Positions 1 to 6,805 of a stretch of 8,130 bases of DNA are shown here, one piece after another; position 1 is the first letter of the stretch, and every line of letters starts with the position of its first letter. The notes under the pieces were generated by a model that saw only the letters and a list, made by a program, of their open reading frames with translations, was not told where the DNA came from and made no database searches. The stretch comes from Bacillota bacterium (GTDB lineage: Bacteria > Bacillota > Clostridia > Oscillospirales > JAKOTC01). Location: NCBI GenBank assembly GCA_029776465.1, contig JAKOTC010000141.1, forward strand, positions 1-8,130. Direction: 5' to 3'. The position numbers and the translations under genes are program-made.

Positions 1-2
1 AG

Positions 3-110
3 CGCATTGAGGGCAGACGGGTACAGCGTATCAAAATCGTTTATAACTGCATTGGCGAATTTGACCCACCGGTTTCTACATCCACCACAAAGCAAGAAAA
101 ATCGGCATAG
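3..110 (+). CDS. C-terminal end of a probable large serine recombinase (partial, 5' end outside window)
   Basis: Reading frame 3 is open from the window edge and gives 35 residues ending in TAG at 108-110. The residues include RRVQRIKIVYNCIGEFDPP and a Lys/Ser-rich tail ending QEKSA. This arrangement, a basic stretch leading into a beta-strand with a YNxIGE-like core and then a short polar tail, is what I know from the C-terminal (DUF4368-type) region of large serine recombinases in clostridial integrative elements. Those enzymes excise and insert the element by serine-mediated recombination. No catalytic residue is in view, so the assignment rests on the tail pattern alone. A hairpin terminator overlaps the stop codon. 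If the call is right, the left edge of the window is the end of a mobile element, and the metallophosphoesterase downstream is host sequence. It could instead be another DNA-binding protein tail. Confidence 0.5.
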   Translation, partial: RIEGRRVQRIKIVYNCIGEFDPPVSTSTTKQEKSA

Positions 111-146
111 CCGGTAAATACATACCAAACTATGCCGATATTTTTC
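101..146 (+). terminator. Rho-independent terminator overlapping the recombinase stop codon
   Basis: ATCGGCATAG (101-110) is perfectly complementary to CTATGCCGAT (130-139), a 10-bp stem with a 19-nt loop, followed by ATTTTT. The 5' arm contains the last codons and the stop of the upstream gene. The large loop makes it weaker than a textbook terminator, but the position and T-tract fit. Confidence 0.6.
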
Positions 147-147
147 C

Positions 148-194
148 GGGATTAAAAATCCCTAAGACGCACCCTCAAAAGGCGCCCTTTTTTT
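148..194. other. Two small hairpins in the gap between the recombinase tail and the metallophosphoesterase
   Basis: GGGATT (148-153) and AATCCC (157-162) pair around an AAA loop. AAAAGG (177-182) and CCTTTT (186-191) pair around CGC and run into more T residues, so the second resembles a weak terminator on the + strand. No ORF with a ribosome binding site lies in 111-283. If the upstream gene is an integrase, an attachment site may sit here, but no core can be defined from one junction. Confidence 0.35.
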
Positions 195-207
195 GTGTGC
201 GAACGGT

Positions 208-237
208 CTGTTCAACGCTTCCAAACTGTGCTATATT
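208..237 (+). promoter_or_regulatory. Predicted extended -10 promoter for the metallophosphoesterase gene
   Basis: TGCTATATT (229-237) is an extended -10 (TGn followed by TATATT). The best-placed -35 candidate, around 209-214, is poor, as expected for extended -10 promoters. Transcription would start near 244, giving a leader of about 40 nt before the AAGGAG (272-277) and ATG (284). Confidence 0.5.
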
Positions 238-283
238 ATAAATGGAAATAAATGAATATCGTGTATAGAGTAAGGAGCTTTTT

Positions 284-1216
284 ATGCGCATCGCCATCCT
301 TTCGGATATCCACGGCAATCTGCCCGCCCTGACCGCCGCATTGGCGGATGCCCGGGCGCAAAAGGTGGATGAAATCATTTTTGCCGGGGATTATATCGGG
401 GATTTTCCCTATCCCAACGAAGTGGTGGGGCTGTTGAGAGATACGGCTCATGCTCACATCATCCGGGGAAATAAGGAGGACTATTTGGCCGGCCTTCAGG
501 CGCAGGACCCCGCCGAATGGACGGACGGCCAGTATCAAGGCCTTTACTGGAACTATCGGGAGTTGACGGAAGAAAACCGCCGGTTTTTGATCTCCCTTCC
601 CAGGTCCGTAAGCCTGACCTTTGAAGGGGTCCGGCTGCTGGTCACCCATAAAGCCGCCGACTGGCTGGGGGAGATTCGGCTGAACCTCTCCAGCCTCCAA
701 ATCGCCAAAGCCCTGTCCGAAGGCTTGTCCGGGGAAGGGGTCAAAGGCCATGTCCATCAGGTGGTTTCCTCCCATGAGGAACTGGGGCGGCTGATGGAAG
801 GCCTGGCGTATGACGGGGTGATTTTCGGCCATTCCCATATCCAGTGGCAGGAGGTGGTCAGGGGGAAACGGCTGATCAACGGGGGCTCCTGCGGTTTGCC
901 TCTGGACGGGCAGCCGGGCGCGCCCTATACCATTCTTGAGATCGGAAGGGAAGGGATGGCGGTGGAGGAGCGCCGGGTGCCCTATGACACCCCGGCTCTG
1001 ATCCGGGCCCTCCGGGATTCCTCTCTGTACCGGCAGGCGCCCGTATGGAGTGAGATTATAGTCCGGGAAGTGGAGGACGCCCGGAATTATATCATCGGTT
1101 TTTTCGGCTTTGCGGAGAAATATGCCCACCGCATCGGGGACTCCCGGCGTCCTTTCTCGGCGGAGACCTGGCAGGCGGCCTATCAATGCTGGGTGGGGAA
1201 GCCCGATTCCCGATAG
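284..1216 (+). CDS. Calcineurin-like metallophosphoesterase family protein (310 aa)
   Basis: The protein carries the metal-binding motifs of the calcineurin-like (Metallophos_2, YfcE/MJ0936-type) phosphoesterases in order: SDIHGN (Asp8, His10), GDYIGD (Asp36), RGNKED (Asn63), VTHKAAD (His122) and FGHSH (His183, His185), followed by NGGSCGLP near residue 200. Asn63 is followed by Lys-Glu rather than the common His-Asp, so the usual catalytic His of GNHD/E is replaced. Family members are cytosolic di-metal hydrolases of phosphodiesters or phosphomonoesters; the substrate here cannot be read. The core fold ends near residue 225, and about 85 more residues form a C-terminal extension that I cannot assign. 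There is no signal peptide or membrane segment. The start is fixed by AAGGAG at 272-277, six bases ahead of ATG. A small zinc-ribbon gene follows 53 nt downstream, probably co-transcribed. Confidence 0.88.
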   Translation: MRIAILSDIHGNLPALTAALADARAQKVDEIIFAGDYIGDFPYPNEVVGLLRDTAHAHIIRGNKEDYLAGLQAQDPAEWTDGQYQGLYWNYRELTEENRRFLISLPRSVSLTFEGVRLLVTHKAADWLGEIRLNLSSLQIAKALSEGLSGEGVKGHVHQVVSSHEELGRLMEGLAYDGVIFGHSHIQWQEVVRGKRLINGGSCGLPLDGQPGAPYTILEIGREGMAVEERRVPYDTPALIRALRDSSLYRQAPVWSEIIVREVEDARNYIIGFFGFAEKYAHRIGDSRRPFSAETWQAAYQCWVGKPDSR

Positions 1217-1253
1217 CGGTCAATCGGCGGATTTTCTAATGCTACACAGGCCA

Positions 1254-1260
1254 AAGGGGG
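1254..1260 (+). promoter_or_regulatory. Ribosome binding site that decides the start of the zinc-ribbon gene
   Basis: AAGGGGG directly abuts an ATG at 1261, which leaves no spacing for that codon. It lies 9 nt before the in-frame ATG at 1270 and 18 nt before the one at 1279. The spacing favours 1270. Confidence 0.55.
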
Positions 1261-1269
1261 ATGATCCGA

Positions 1270-1494
1270 ATGATTCAAATGAAAAAAGAGGAGCGGGGCG
1301 TGGCCTGCCGGCAGTGCGGCAGAGTCAACAAGGGGAGGAAGGTTTGCAAATACTGCGGCTTTGATATGTTTGAGGAGCAGGTGGAGCATGCCGGATATTT
1401 CAATGCGGTAATCCGCCAGATGCAGATTTATCAGAATTGCATGAAGAGAAAGCATCAACCCAAGGAAGAGGAGCAGGATTTAAAAACAAAATAA
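1270..1494 (+). CDS. Small zinc-ribbon protein (74 aa), function unknown
   Basis: A short basic protein with one zinc-ribbon: CxxC at residues 14-17 (CRQC), ten intervening residues, then a second CxxC (CKYC), so four cysteines that would hold one Zn2+. The remaining 45 residues hold a probable helix with alternating charged and hydrophobic residues (around AVIRQMQIYQNCMKRK) and a Lys/Glu-rich tail. There is no membrane segment or signal peptide. Start ATG 1270 is chosen over ATG 1261 because of ribosome binding site spacing. I do not recognise a named family; a nucleic-acid or protein-binding accessory role is the general expectation for such ribbons. It follows the phosphoesterase by 53 nt with no terminator between and is closed by a strong hairpin one base before its stop ends, so the two genes probably share a transcript. 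Confidence 0.72.
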   Translation: MIQMKKEERGVACRQCGRVNKGRKVCKYCGFDMFEEQVEHAGYFNAVIRQMQIYQNCMKRKHQPKEEEQDLKTK

Positions 1495-1523
1495 AACGCC
1501 GGCGGAAATCTGCCGGCGTTTTT
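1493..1523. terminator. Bidirectional Rho-independent terminator between convergent genes
   Basis: AAAACGCCGGC (1493-1503) pairs perfectly with GCCGGCGTTTT (1512-1522) around an 8-nt loop. On the + strand the stem ends in TTTTT and closes the zinc-ribbon gene. On the - strand the A-rich 5' arm becomes TTTTATTTTG and closes folC, which stops at 1532. The 5' arm overlaps the TAA of the zinc-ribbon gene. Confidence 0.92.
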
Positions 1524-1531
1524 GTATCGGG

Positions 1532-2824
1532 TTATTTCAAAGACTTCAAAAAACGGTTGACCTCTTTGCGCATCCGGCCCGCCAGATAGAAGGAGCCGAA
1601 GATCAGCACCGCCCCCTCGCTGCCTGCCAGGGAAACCGCTTTTTTAACAGCGGAGTAATAGCTTCTGCCCACTTCCACCGTATTGCCGAAAGCGGCAATC
1701 TGGTCGGCCAGCTGGTCGGGCGGGATGGGGTGAGGACTTTCGGGAGCCAGGGTAATCACATGGGACAGATAGGGCAGAACACTCTTCAGGGTGTTCTCCA
1801 CGTCTTTATCCGCAATCATCCCCGCAATGCCGATGATCTTTTTGCCTGCCAGATAGGTGTCCACCGCCTTAGCGATCACCTCGCCGCAGGAGGGGTTGTG
1901 CCCCCCGTCCACGATGATGAAGGGCTCGCGGGAGAGAATCTCAAACCGGGCCGGGATGGCGGCGGCATGGATGCCGGTTCGGATATCCTCATCGGTGATC
2001 GGATAGCCCTGGGCCCGGAGAAGCCGGGCAATCTCCACTGCCACCAGCGAGTTATAGACCTGGTGTTCCCCCATCAGGGAGAGGGAATAGCTCATCCCCT
2101 CATATTTGACCTGATAGCCCGTCAGCCCGCTGACCGAATAGGCGCAGAGCCGGGGGTCGGGGATGACCAGCGCCACGTTTTTCTTGGCAGCTTCCCGGCG
2201 GATGACCTCCATCACCTCGGGGGCCTGCAAGGGGTAGATAACGGCGGGGCAGCCCTGTTTGAAAATGCCGGTTTTATTGAGGGCGATCTCGGAAAGGGTG
2301 CGGCCCAGCACCGACATATGGTCGAAGGAGATAGAGACAAGGGCGGTAACCAGGGGATTTTCAATCACGTTGGTGGCGTCATACAAGCCGCCCAGCCCCA
2401 CCTCCAGCACCACCAGATCACAGTTCTCCTGGGCAAACCAGACCAGCGCCAGGGCGGTGTTCAACTCAAACTCGGTGATAATCATTCCCTCGGCCTCCAT
2501 GGCGTCCACCGCCGGCTTGACCTGCTCCACCAGCCTGGCGAGGGCGGAGTGGGAAATCATCTGGTTGTTAATCTGCATCCTCTCGCAAAAGTCGGACACA
2601 TAAGGGGAGATATACAGCCCGGTTTTATAACCGGCGGCTTTGGCGATGCAGGCGGTCATGGTGCAAACCGAGCCTTTGCCGTTGGTGCCCGCCACATGGA
2701 CAAATTTCAGCCGGTCCTGGGGGCGGCCCAGCCTTTCCAGCAGAACCGTCATCCGCTCCAGCCCCGGACGGCTTCCGAAACGAAGCTTTGAACTGATATA
2801 ATCAAGCGCCTGTGAATAGGTCAT
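1532..2824 (-). CDS. folC: Bifunctional folylpolyglutamate synthase / dihydrofolate synthase (430 aa)
   Basis: FolC is an ATP-dependent cytosolic ligase of the Mur ligase family. It adds glutamate to dihydropteroate and/or tetrahydrofolate, which retains folates in the cell. Visible motifs: P-loop VAGTNGKGSV (residues 44-53), EVGLGGLYDATN (141-152), SFDHM (166-170), LGRTLSEIALNKTGIFK (173-189; Lys184 matches the carbamylated Lys of the family), MGEHQVYNSL (251-260), VDGGHNP (305-311; usually DGAHNP, Ala to Gly here) and a GMIADKD turn near 335. Length is normal. The frame stays open to 2947, but the start at 2824 is chosen because the recognisable N-terminus MTYSQALDYI begins there behind GGAG at 2831-2834; the extra 41 residues resemble no family member. 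The gene lies 71 nt downstream of the methyltransferase, probably in the valS operon, and ends at the bidirectional terminator. Whether it has one or both activities cannot be read. Confidence 0.95.
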   Translation of the reverse strand: MTYSQALDYISSKLRFGSRPGLERMTVLLERLGRPQDRLKFVHVAGTNGKGSVCTMTACIAKAAGYKTGLYISPYVSDFCERMQINNQMISHSALARLVEQVKPAVDAMEAEGMIITEFELNTALALVWFAQENCDLVVLEVGLGGLYDATNVIENPLVTALVSISFDHMSVLGRTLSEIALNKTGIFKQGCPAVIYPLQAPEVMEVIRREAAKKNVALVIPDPRLCAYSVSGLTGYQVKYEGMSYSLSLMGEHQVYNSLVAVEIARLLRAQGYPITDEDIRTGIHAAAIPARFEILSREPFIIVDGGHNPSCGEVIAKAVDTYLAGKKIIGIAGMIADKDVENTLKSVLPYLSHVITLAPESPHPIPPDQLADQIAAFGNTVEVGRSYYSAVKKAVSLAGSEGAVLIFGSFYLAGRMRKEVNRFLKSLK

Positions 2825-2830
2825 AGTGAT

Positions 2831-2835
2831 CTCCG
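2831..2835 (-). promoter_or_regulatory. Ribosome binding site fixing the folC start
   Basis: On the - strand CGGAG lies six bases ahead of the ATG at 2824-2822. No comparable site stands before the upstream in-frame ATG at 2947. Confidence 0.7.
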
Positions 2836-2895
2836 TATTTATAGATTTGCCGGGCCGGCAGCGCCCCGAGAGGGCCGCTTTCTCAGGGTGAGCAA

Positions 2896-3690
2896 TCAGC
2901 TGTCCACGGTCCAGTGGCCGCTGTCCATGGATTTTTCGCCCACCCACAGCCCGTGTAGACTATAGCCCAGCGTGCTTTTCTCCTGACAGGTGTCAAAATG
3001 GTATTGAAGCCAGACCTGGTATTCCTCCTCGGTGAGGGCGTTCACCTTCTCCTTAATCAGATACCCGATACCGTCCACCCCGATGTTGGCCAGTTTTCTC
3101 AGCCCGAACATGGAGGTGAGTTTTTTCATCTCGCCGAAGGTATGGCGATAAAAAACATCCTCTTTCGGGGCAGTGTACTGTTGGTACAGCTCGTCGATTT
3201 CACCCAGCCCGGCTTTCAGACCGTGTAAAAACACCGCGGCTCTGTTGATATAGGTCAGCATCAAAATGCCTCGGGGCTTTAAAATCCGAAGGCACTCGGA
3301 GACCGCCCGGTGTCTGTCCTCAAACCGGGGCAGGTGGTATAAGGCGCCCATGCAGAGTACCGCGTCAAAGGAATTGTCGGGGATCTGCCGGAGGTTTAAA
3401 ACATTGGCTTCAAAGACATCCTCCAAAGGCCGGTGTTCCGCCCGCCGGCTTTGGATGGTTTGAATATGCCCGGGGTTTAAATCGGCCGCAGTGACCCGAT
3501 ACCCCCGGTCGGCCAGCCAGAAGGCATAGCGGCCCGTTCCCGCACAGCCGTCAAACACCCTGCATCCGGGCGGAAGGAATTCTTCAAACGCTTTTAAAGT
3601 GGTTAAGAACTCAGTCTTGTGAAAGTTGTCCTTGATGAGTCTTTCGTCCTCTTTGTACTGGTCGTAATAAGCGATGATGGTGTTTGACAT
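2896..3690 (-). CDS. Class I SAM-dependent methyltransferase (264 aa)
   Basis: A Rossmann-fold methyltransferase, probably cytosolic. Visible motifs: motif I VFDGCAGTGRYA (residues 45-56), the acidic residue ending strand 2 in AADLNP (Asp70), FDAVLCMGALYHL (motif II/post-motif, 108-120) and LKPRGILMLTY (137-147). The GALYHL signature is typical of small-molecule methyltransferases (Methyltransf_11/25 type), but no substrate is indicated. The C-terminal half (about 150-250) is probably the substrate cap. The last ten residues (MDSGHWTVDS) come from a degenerate heptanucleotide repeat and look like an addition beyond the natural end near GLWVGEK. Start ATG 3690 has GAAAGGAG (3698-3705) seven bases upstream. 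It sits between valS and folC, 115 nt after valS across a long hairpin and 71 nt before folC. A role in tRNA or folate metabolism is only a guess from position. Confidence 0.88.
   Translation of the reverse strand: MSNTIIAYYDQYKEDERLIKDNFHKTEFLTTLKAFEEFLPPGCRVFDGCAGTGRYAFWLADRGYRVTAADLNPGHIQTIQSRRAEHRPLEDVFEANVLNLRQIPDNSFDAVLCMGALYHLPRFEDRHRAVSECLRILKPRGILMLTYINRAAVFLHGLKAGLGEIDELYQQYTAPKEDVFYRHTFGEMKKLTSMFGLRKLANIGVDGIGYLIKEKVNALTEEEYQVWLQYHFDTCQEKSTLGYSLHGLWVGEKSMDSGHWTVDS
2900..2927 (-). repeat. Degenerate heptanucleotide repeat encoding the methyltransferase C-terminus
   Basis: On the + strand four consecutive 7-nt units read CTGTCCA (2900), CGGTCCA (2907), GTGGCCG (2914) and CTGTCCA (2921). 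The first and last are identical, the second differs at one base and the third is diverged. Seven is not a multiple of three, so gain or loss of a unit would shift the reading frame of the protein end. Confidence 0.5.
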
Positions 3691-3760
3691 GGCGATGCTC
3701 CTTTCGTTTTGTGTTTAATTTTTTAAGGATGAACAGGGGATTGCCCTTGTGTCAGACGGT

Positions 3761-3795
3761 TCTGTGTAAGGGCGGAGGACCCGCCCTTACACAGA
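3761..3795. repeat. Perfect 15-bp intercistronic hairpin between valS and the methyltransferase
   Basis: TCTGTGTAAGGGCGG (3761-3775) pairs perfectly with CCGCCCTTACACAGA (3781-3795) around AGGAC. No T-tract follows on the - strand, so it is unlikely to be an efficient intrinsic terminator for valS. It could be a REP-like or miniature palindromic repeat, or an RNA stabiliser at the valS 3' end. It begins 10 bases after the valS stop. Confidence 0.75.
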
Positions 3796-3805
3796 TTACT
3801 CTCGG

Positions 3806-6442
3806 CTACATCTTTTCCAGCCTTGCCTTGCTGTCCTCCAGCTGGGAAATCAGCTGGCGCAGCTTTTCGGCCTTTTCCTTTTCTCCCTCCACCACTGCCT
3901 GGGGGGCTTTGGCCATAAAGCCGGGGTTGTTCAGCTTGTTTTCAATAAAGCCGAGGTCCTTTTGGGCCTTTTCCAGCTCTTTTTGAATATTGGCCAGTTC
4001 TTTTTCAATGTCCAGCAGCTGACTGACCGGCATGAAGACCTTGGCGTCGGGGGTGATGGCGGAAATCATGCTCTCGTGGTTTTCGGGCAGGTCATCGGTC
4101 AGCACCAGCTCGCTGGCATAGGCCATCTTGGTGATGAAGGCCTCGCCGCTCTTGTACAGCTCGGGCTCATTGGACACCAGATAGAGGGTGGACTTTTTGG
4201 AGAAGGGGATGTTCATCTCGGCGCGGCGGTTGCGAACGGCCCGGATCACATCCATGATCTTTTCCATGGCGGTCTCTTCCTGGGGGAAGGAGAGCGCGGG
4301 GTTGACGGTGGGCCAGCTGGCGATGATCAGGCTTTCGCCCTCGTGGGGGATGGCCTGCCAGATCTCCTCGGTGATGAAGGGCATGAAGGGATGGAGCAGG
4401 CGGAGGAACTGGTCGGCCACATAGACCAGCACCTGCTGGGCGGTGGTTTTGCTGGATTCGTCCTCCCCATAGAGGCGGGACTTGGTCAGCTCGATATACC
4501 AGTCGCAGTATTGATCCCAGATAAAGTCATAGACCTTCTGAACGGCCATGCCCAGCTCGTATTTCTCCAGATTCTCGGTCACCTCGCCGATGAGGGCGTT
4601 CAGCTTGGAGAGAATCCACTTGTCGGCGGTCTCCAGGGCGGAAACATCAGGGAGGCCGGGTTTATCGATGGTCAGGTTCATCAGCACAAAACGGCTGGCG
4701 TTCCAGATTTTATTGGCAAAGTTGCGGAAGGATTCGCAGCGTTCCACATAAAAGCGCATATCGTTTCCGGGGGAGTTGCCGGTGACCATATTCATGCGGA
4801 GGGCGTCAGCGCCGAAACGGTCCACCATCTCCAGCGGATCGATGCCGTTGCCCAGGCTTTTGGACATCTTGCGCCCCTTGTCATCCCGCACCAGCCCGTG
4901 GATGAGCACGGTGTGGAAGGGGGCCTTTCCGGTATGCTCGCAGCCCGAGAAGATCATCCGGGCCACCCAGAAGAAGATGATGTCATATCCGGTCACCAGT
5001 ACGTCGGTGGGATAGAAATAGTCCAGCTCGGGGGTCTTTTCCGGCCAGCCCAGAGTTTCAAAGGGCCAGAGGGCGGAGGAGAACCAGGTGTCCAGCACAT
5101 CCTCGTCCCGGGTGATGGATTTGCTGTGGCAGTGCTCACACTCGGTGGGATCCTGGCGTGAGACGGTGATCTTTCCGCAGTCGGCGCAGGTCCAGGCGGG
5201 AATCTGATGACCCCACCAGAGCTGGCGGGAGATGCACCAATCCCGGACATTCTCCATCCAGTTGGTATAAATCTTGGTAAACCGTTCGGGAACAAACTTG
5301 GTTTCCCCATCTGCCACCACCCGAAGGGCTTCCTCGGCCAGGGGCTTCATCTTCACAAACCACTGGGCGGAGATCAGGGGCTCCACATCGTTGTGGCAGC
5401 GATAGCAGGTGCCCACGTTGTGGACATGGTCCTCGGTTTTTACCAGCAGGCCCAGGGCTTCCAGGTCGGCCAGAACGGCTTTGCGGGCGGCCTTGCGGTC
5501 CAGACCCTGATATTTGCCGCCCAGCTCGTTGACCACACCCTTGTCGTCCAGCACCCGGATGACCTCCAGATTGTGGCGAAGGCCCACCTCGAAGTCGTTG
5601 GGGTCGTGAGCGGGGGTCATCTTCACGCAGCCGGTGCCGAACTCCAGTTCCACATATTCGTCGGCCACAATGGGGATCTCCCGGTTCACCAGGGGCAGGA
5701 TGCAGGTTTTGCCGATCAGGTGCTGATAGCGTTCATCCTTGGGGTTGACCGCCACGCCGCTGTCCCCCAGCATGGTCTCGGGGCGGGTGGTGGCCACGAT
5801 GACAAACTCGTCCGAATCCTTGACGGGATATTTGATGTGCCACAGATGCCCGGGCTTTTCCTGATACTCCACCTCGGCGTCGGAGAGGGCGGTAACGCAG
5901 TCGGGACACCAGTTGATGATTCGGCTGCCCTTATAGATCAGACCCTTTTCATAGAGGCGGACAAACACCTCGCGGACGGCGGCGCTGCAACCCTCGTCCA
6001 TAGTGAAGCGGGAGCGCTCCCAGTCGCAGCTGGAGCCCAGGGTCTTCTGCTGCTGAACGATCCGGTTGCCGTATTTTTCTTTCCATTCCCACACCTTCTG
6101 GAGGAACTTTTCCCGTCCCAGGTCATAGCGGGTCAAGCCTTCCTTGCGGAGCTCCTCTTCCACTTTGATCTGGGTGGCGATGCCCGCATGGTCCACGCCG
6201 GGCATCCAGAGGGCGGAATAGCCCTGCATCCGCTTAAACCGGATCAGGATGTCCTGAAGGGTGGCGTCCATGGCATGGCCCATGTGCAGCTGACCTGTGA
6301 CATTCGGGGGCGGCATGACGATGGTAAAGGGTTTTTTGGAGGGGTCGATTTTCGCGTGGAAATATCCGCCCTCCTCCCACATTTTATAGATACGATCCTC
6401 CACTTCTTTGGGGTCGTACACTTTCGGTAATTCTTTTGCCAT
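3806..6442 (-). CDS. valS: Valyl-tRNA synthetase (878 aa)
   Basis: ValS is a class Ia aminoacyl-tRNA synthetase that attaches valine to tRNA-Val in the cytosol and edits mischarged threonine. The sequence shows the HIGH signature as HMGH (residues 53-56, within [13 protein letters not shown]), the KMSKS loop (525-529), and the editing domain with [11 protein letters not shown] (217-227) and [19 protein letters not shown] (269-287, with the editing Asp in AHD). Cysteine pairs occur at 179/182, 346/349, 419/422 and 435/438, the last two sets making a likely zinc knuckle. [11 protein letters not shown] (446-456) is the usual class Ia element. The C-terminal 70 residues are a Lys/Glu-rich coiled coil, the tRNA-binding arm typical of ValS. 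The length is full. The start has AGAGGAG six bases upstream. A T-box leader precedes it, and it is the first gene of an apparent valS-methyltransferase-folC operon. Confidence 0.98.
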   Translation of the reverse strand: MAKELPKVYDPKEVEDRIYKMWEEGGYFHAKIDPSKKPFTIVMPPPNVTGQLHMGHAMDATLQDILIRFKRMQGYSALWMPGVDHAGIATQIKVEEELRKEGLTRYDLGREKFLQKVWEWKEKYGNRIVQQQKTLGSSCDWERSRFTMDEGCSAAVREVFVRLYEKGLIYKGSRIINWCPDCVTALSDAEVEYQEKPGHLWHIKYPVKDSDEFVIVATTRPETMLGDSGVAVNPKDERYQHLIGKTCILPLVNREIPIVADEYVELEFGTGCVKMTPAHDPNDFEVGLRHNLEVIRVLDDKGVVNELGGKYQGLDRKAARKAVLADLEALGLLVKTEDHVHNVGTCYRCHNDVEPLISAQWFVKMKPLAEEALRVVADGETKFVPERFTKIYTNWMENVRDWCISRQLWWGHQIPAWTCADCGKITVSRQDPTECEHCHSKSITRDEDVLDTWFSSALWPFETLGWPEKTPELDYFYPTDVLVTGYDIIFFWVARMIFSGCEHTGKAPFHTVLIHGLVRDDKGRKMSKSLGNGIDPLEMVDRFGADALRMNMVTGNSPGNDMRFYVERCESFRNFANKIWNASRFVLMNLTIDKPGLPDVSALETADKWILSKLNALIGEVTENLEKYELGMAVQKVYDFIWDQYCDWYIELTKSRLYGEDESSKTTAQQVLVYVADQFLRLLHPFMPFITEEIWQAIPHEGESLIIASWPTVNPALSFPQEETAMEKIMDVIRAVRNRRAEMNIPFSKKSTLYLVSNEPELYKSGEAFITKMAYASELVLTDDLPENHESMISAITPDAKVFMPVSQLLDIEKELANIQKELEKAQKDLGFIENKLNNPGFMAKAPQAVVEGEKEKAEKLRQLISQLEDSKARLEKM

Positions 6443-6475
6443 ATTGTTCTCCTCTCGTTTTTCTTTTCACCTAAC

Positions 6476-6507
6476 AAAAAAGCCCTGAACAAATTCATGT
6501 TCAGGGC
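6476..6507 (-). terminator. T-box-controlled terminator of the valS leader
   Basis: On the - strand GCCCTGAACA (6507-6498) pairs with TGTTCAGGGC (6491-6482) around TGAATT, then a run of T residues follows. Its 5' arm contains CCTGA, which also forms the base of the antiterminator, so the two structures exclude each other. It ends about 33 nt before the valS ATG. Confidence 0.92.
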
Positions 6508-6770
6508 GAAGCACGGCTCCGTGGTACCACCTGAGTTCCCGGCAAAACCGGACACTCTCCCGCAATCGTGAAAGGACGGCCTTTCATAATCGCAGCTCTC
6601 TGTAACGGGAGGACCCGTCGCATCCTAAGGGCTGTCAGCCTTTCAGTGCGCAGCTCTGAGGCGACCTTCAGTTTCCGTCGGCAAAGGCTTGCACCGTCCG
6701 CCTTCTCTCTGAGCCGGGGGAGAACCTACTCTTCCTCTTCCTCGCATTTGGCATATAAAATAAATGATAA
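6476..6770 (-). promoter_or_regulatory. T-box riboswitch, tRNA-Val responsive, in the valS leader
   Basis: This leader senses uncharged tRNA-Val and allows read-through into valS. The conserved T-box AGGTGGTACCACGG is at 6532-6519. Its UGGU pairs with the ACCA end of tRNA-Val, the fourth base matching discriminator A. The antiterminator is TCAGG (6534-6530) with CCTGA (6505-6501), topped by CACG/CGTG, and competes with the terminator at 6507-6482. Stem I shows GAGG (6743-6740) with CCTC (6661-6658), the AGTA motif (6730-6727), AGAGAG (6710-6705) and GGTG (6695-6692). The specifier, read as GTC (6665-6663, just after CTGAAG), is a valine codon, which agrees with the downstream gene. A GAAAGG/CCTTTC hairpin between Stem I and the T-box is Stem III. 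Specifier placement is by eye from the motif order; the class assignment is firm. Confidence 0.95.
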
Positions 6771-6776
6771 TAATAT

Positions 6777-6805
6777 ATTATATACATAAAAAATTATTTT
6801 GTAAA
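6777..6805 (-). promoter_or_regulatory. Predicted sigma-A promoter of the valS operon
   Basis: On the - strand TTTACA (6805-6800) is followed by a 17-nt spacer and TATAAT (6782-6777). Transcription would start near 6770, just upstream of T-box Stem I. The elements lie in AT-rich DNA, so chance similarity is more likely than usual, but position and spacing are right. Confidence 0.8.

Noticed and set aside
236..1186. Long open frame on the - strand opposite the metallophosphoesterase (316 codons)
   Set aside because: It is the antisense of a gene with clear motifs. It has no ribosome binding site, and its Pro/Gly/His/Gln-rich composition is typical of GC-rich shadow frames.
1730..2791. Long open frame on the + strand opposite folC
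   Set aside because: It lies wholly within folC, is low in complexity and rich in Gly, His and Gln, and matches no family.
2840..2890. GC-rich stem between the methyltransferase and folC as a terminator
   Set aside because: AGCGGCCC and GGGGCGCT can pair with one mismatch, but no T-tract follows, so it gives no reason to split the operon.
2825..2947. 41-codon N-terminal extension of folC
   Set aside because: It overlaps the methyltransferase end, resembles no FolC N-terminus, and GGAG is correctly spaced before the ATG at 2824.
3962..6430. Two long open frames on the + strand opposite valS (3962-5161 and 5207-6430)
   Set aside because: valS is intact and unmistakable. The frames mirror its codon usage and have no ribosome binding sites.
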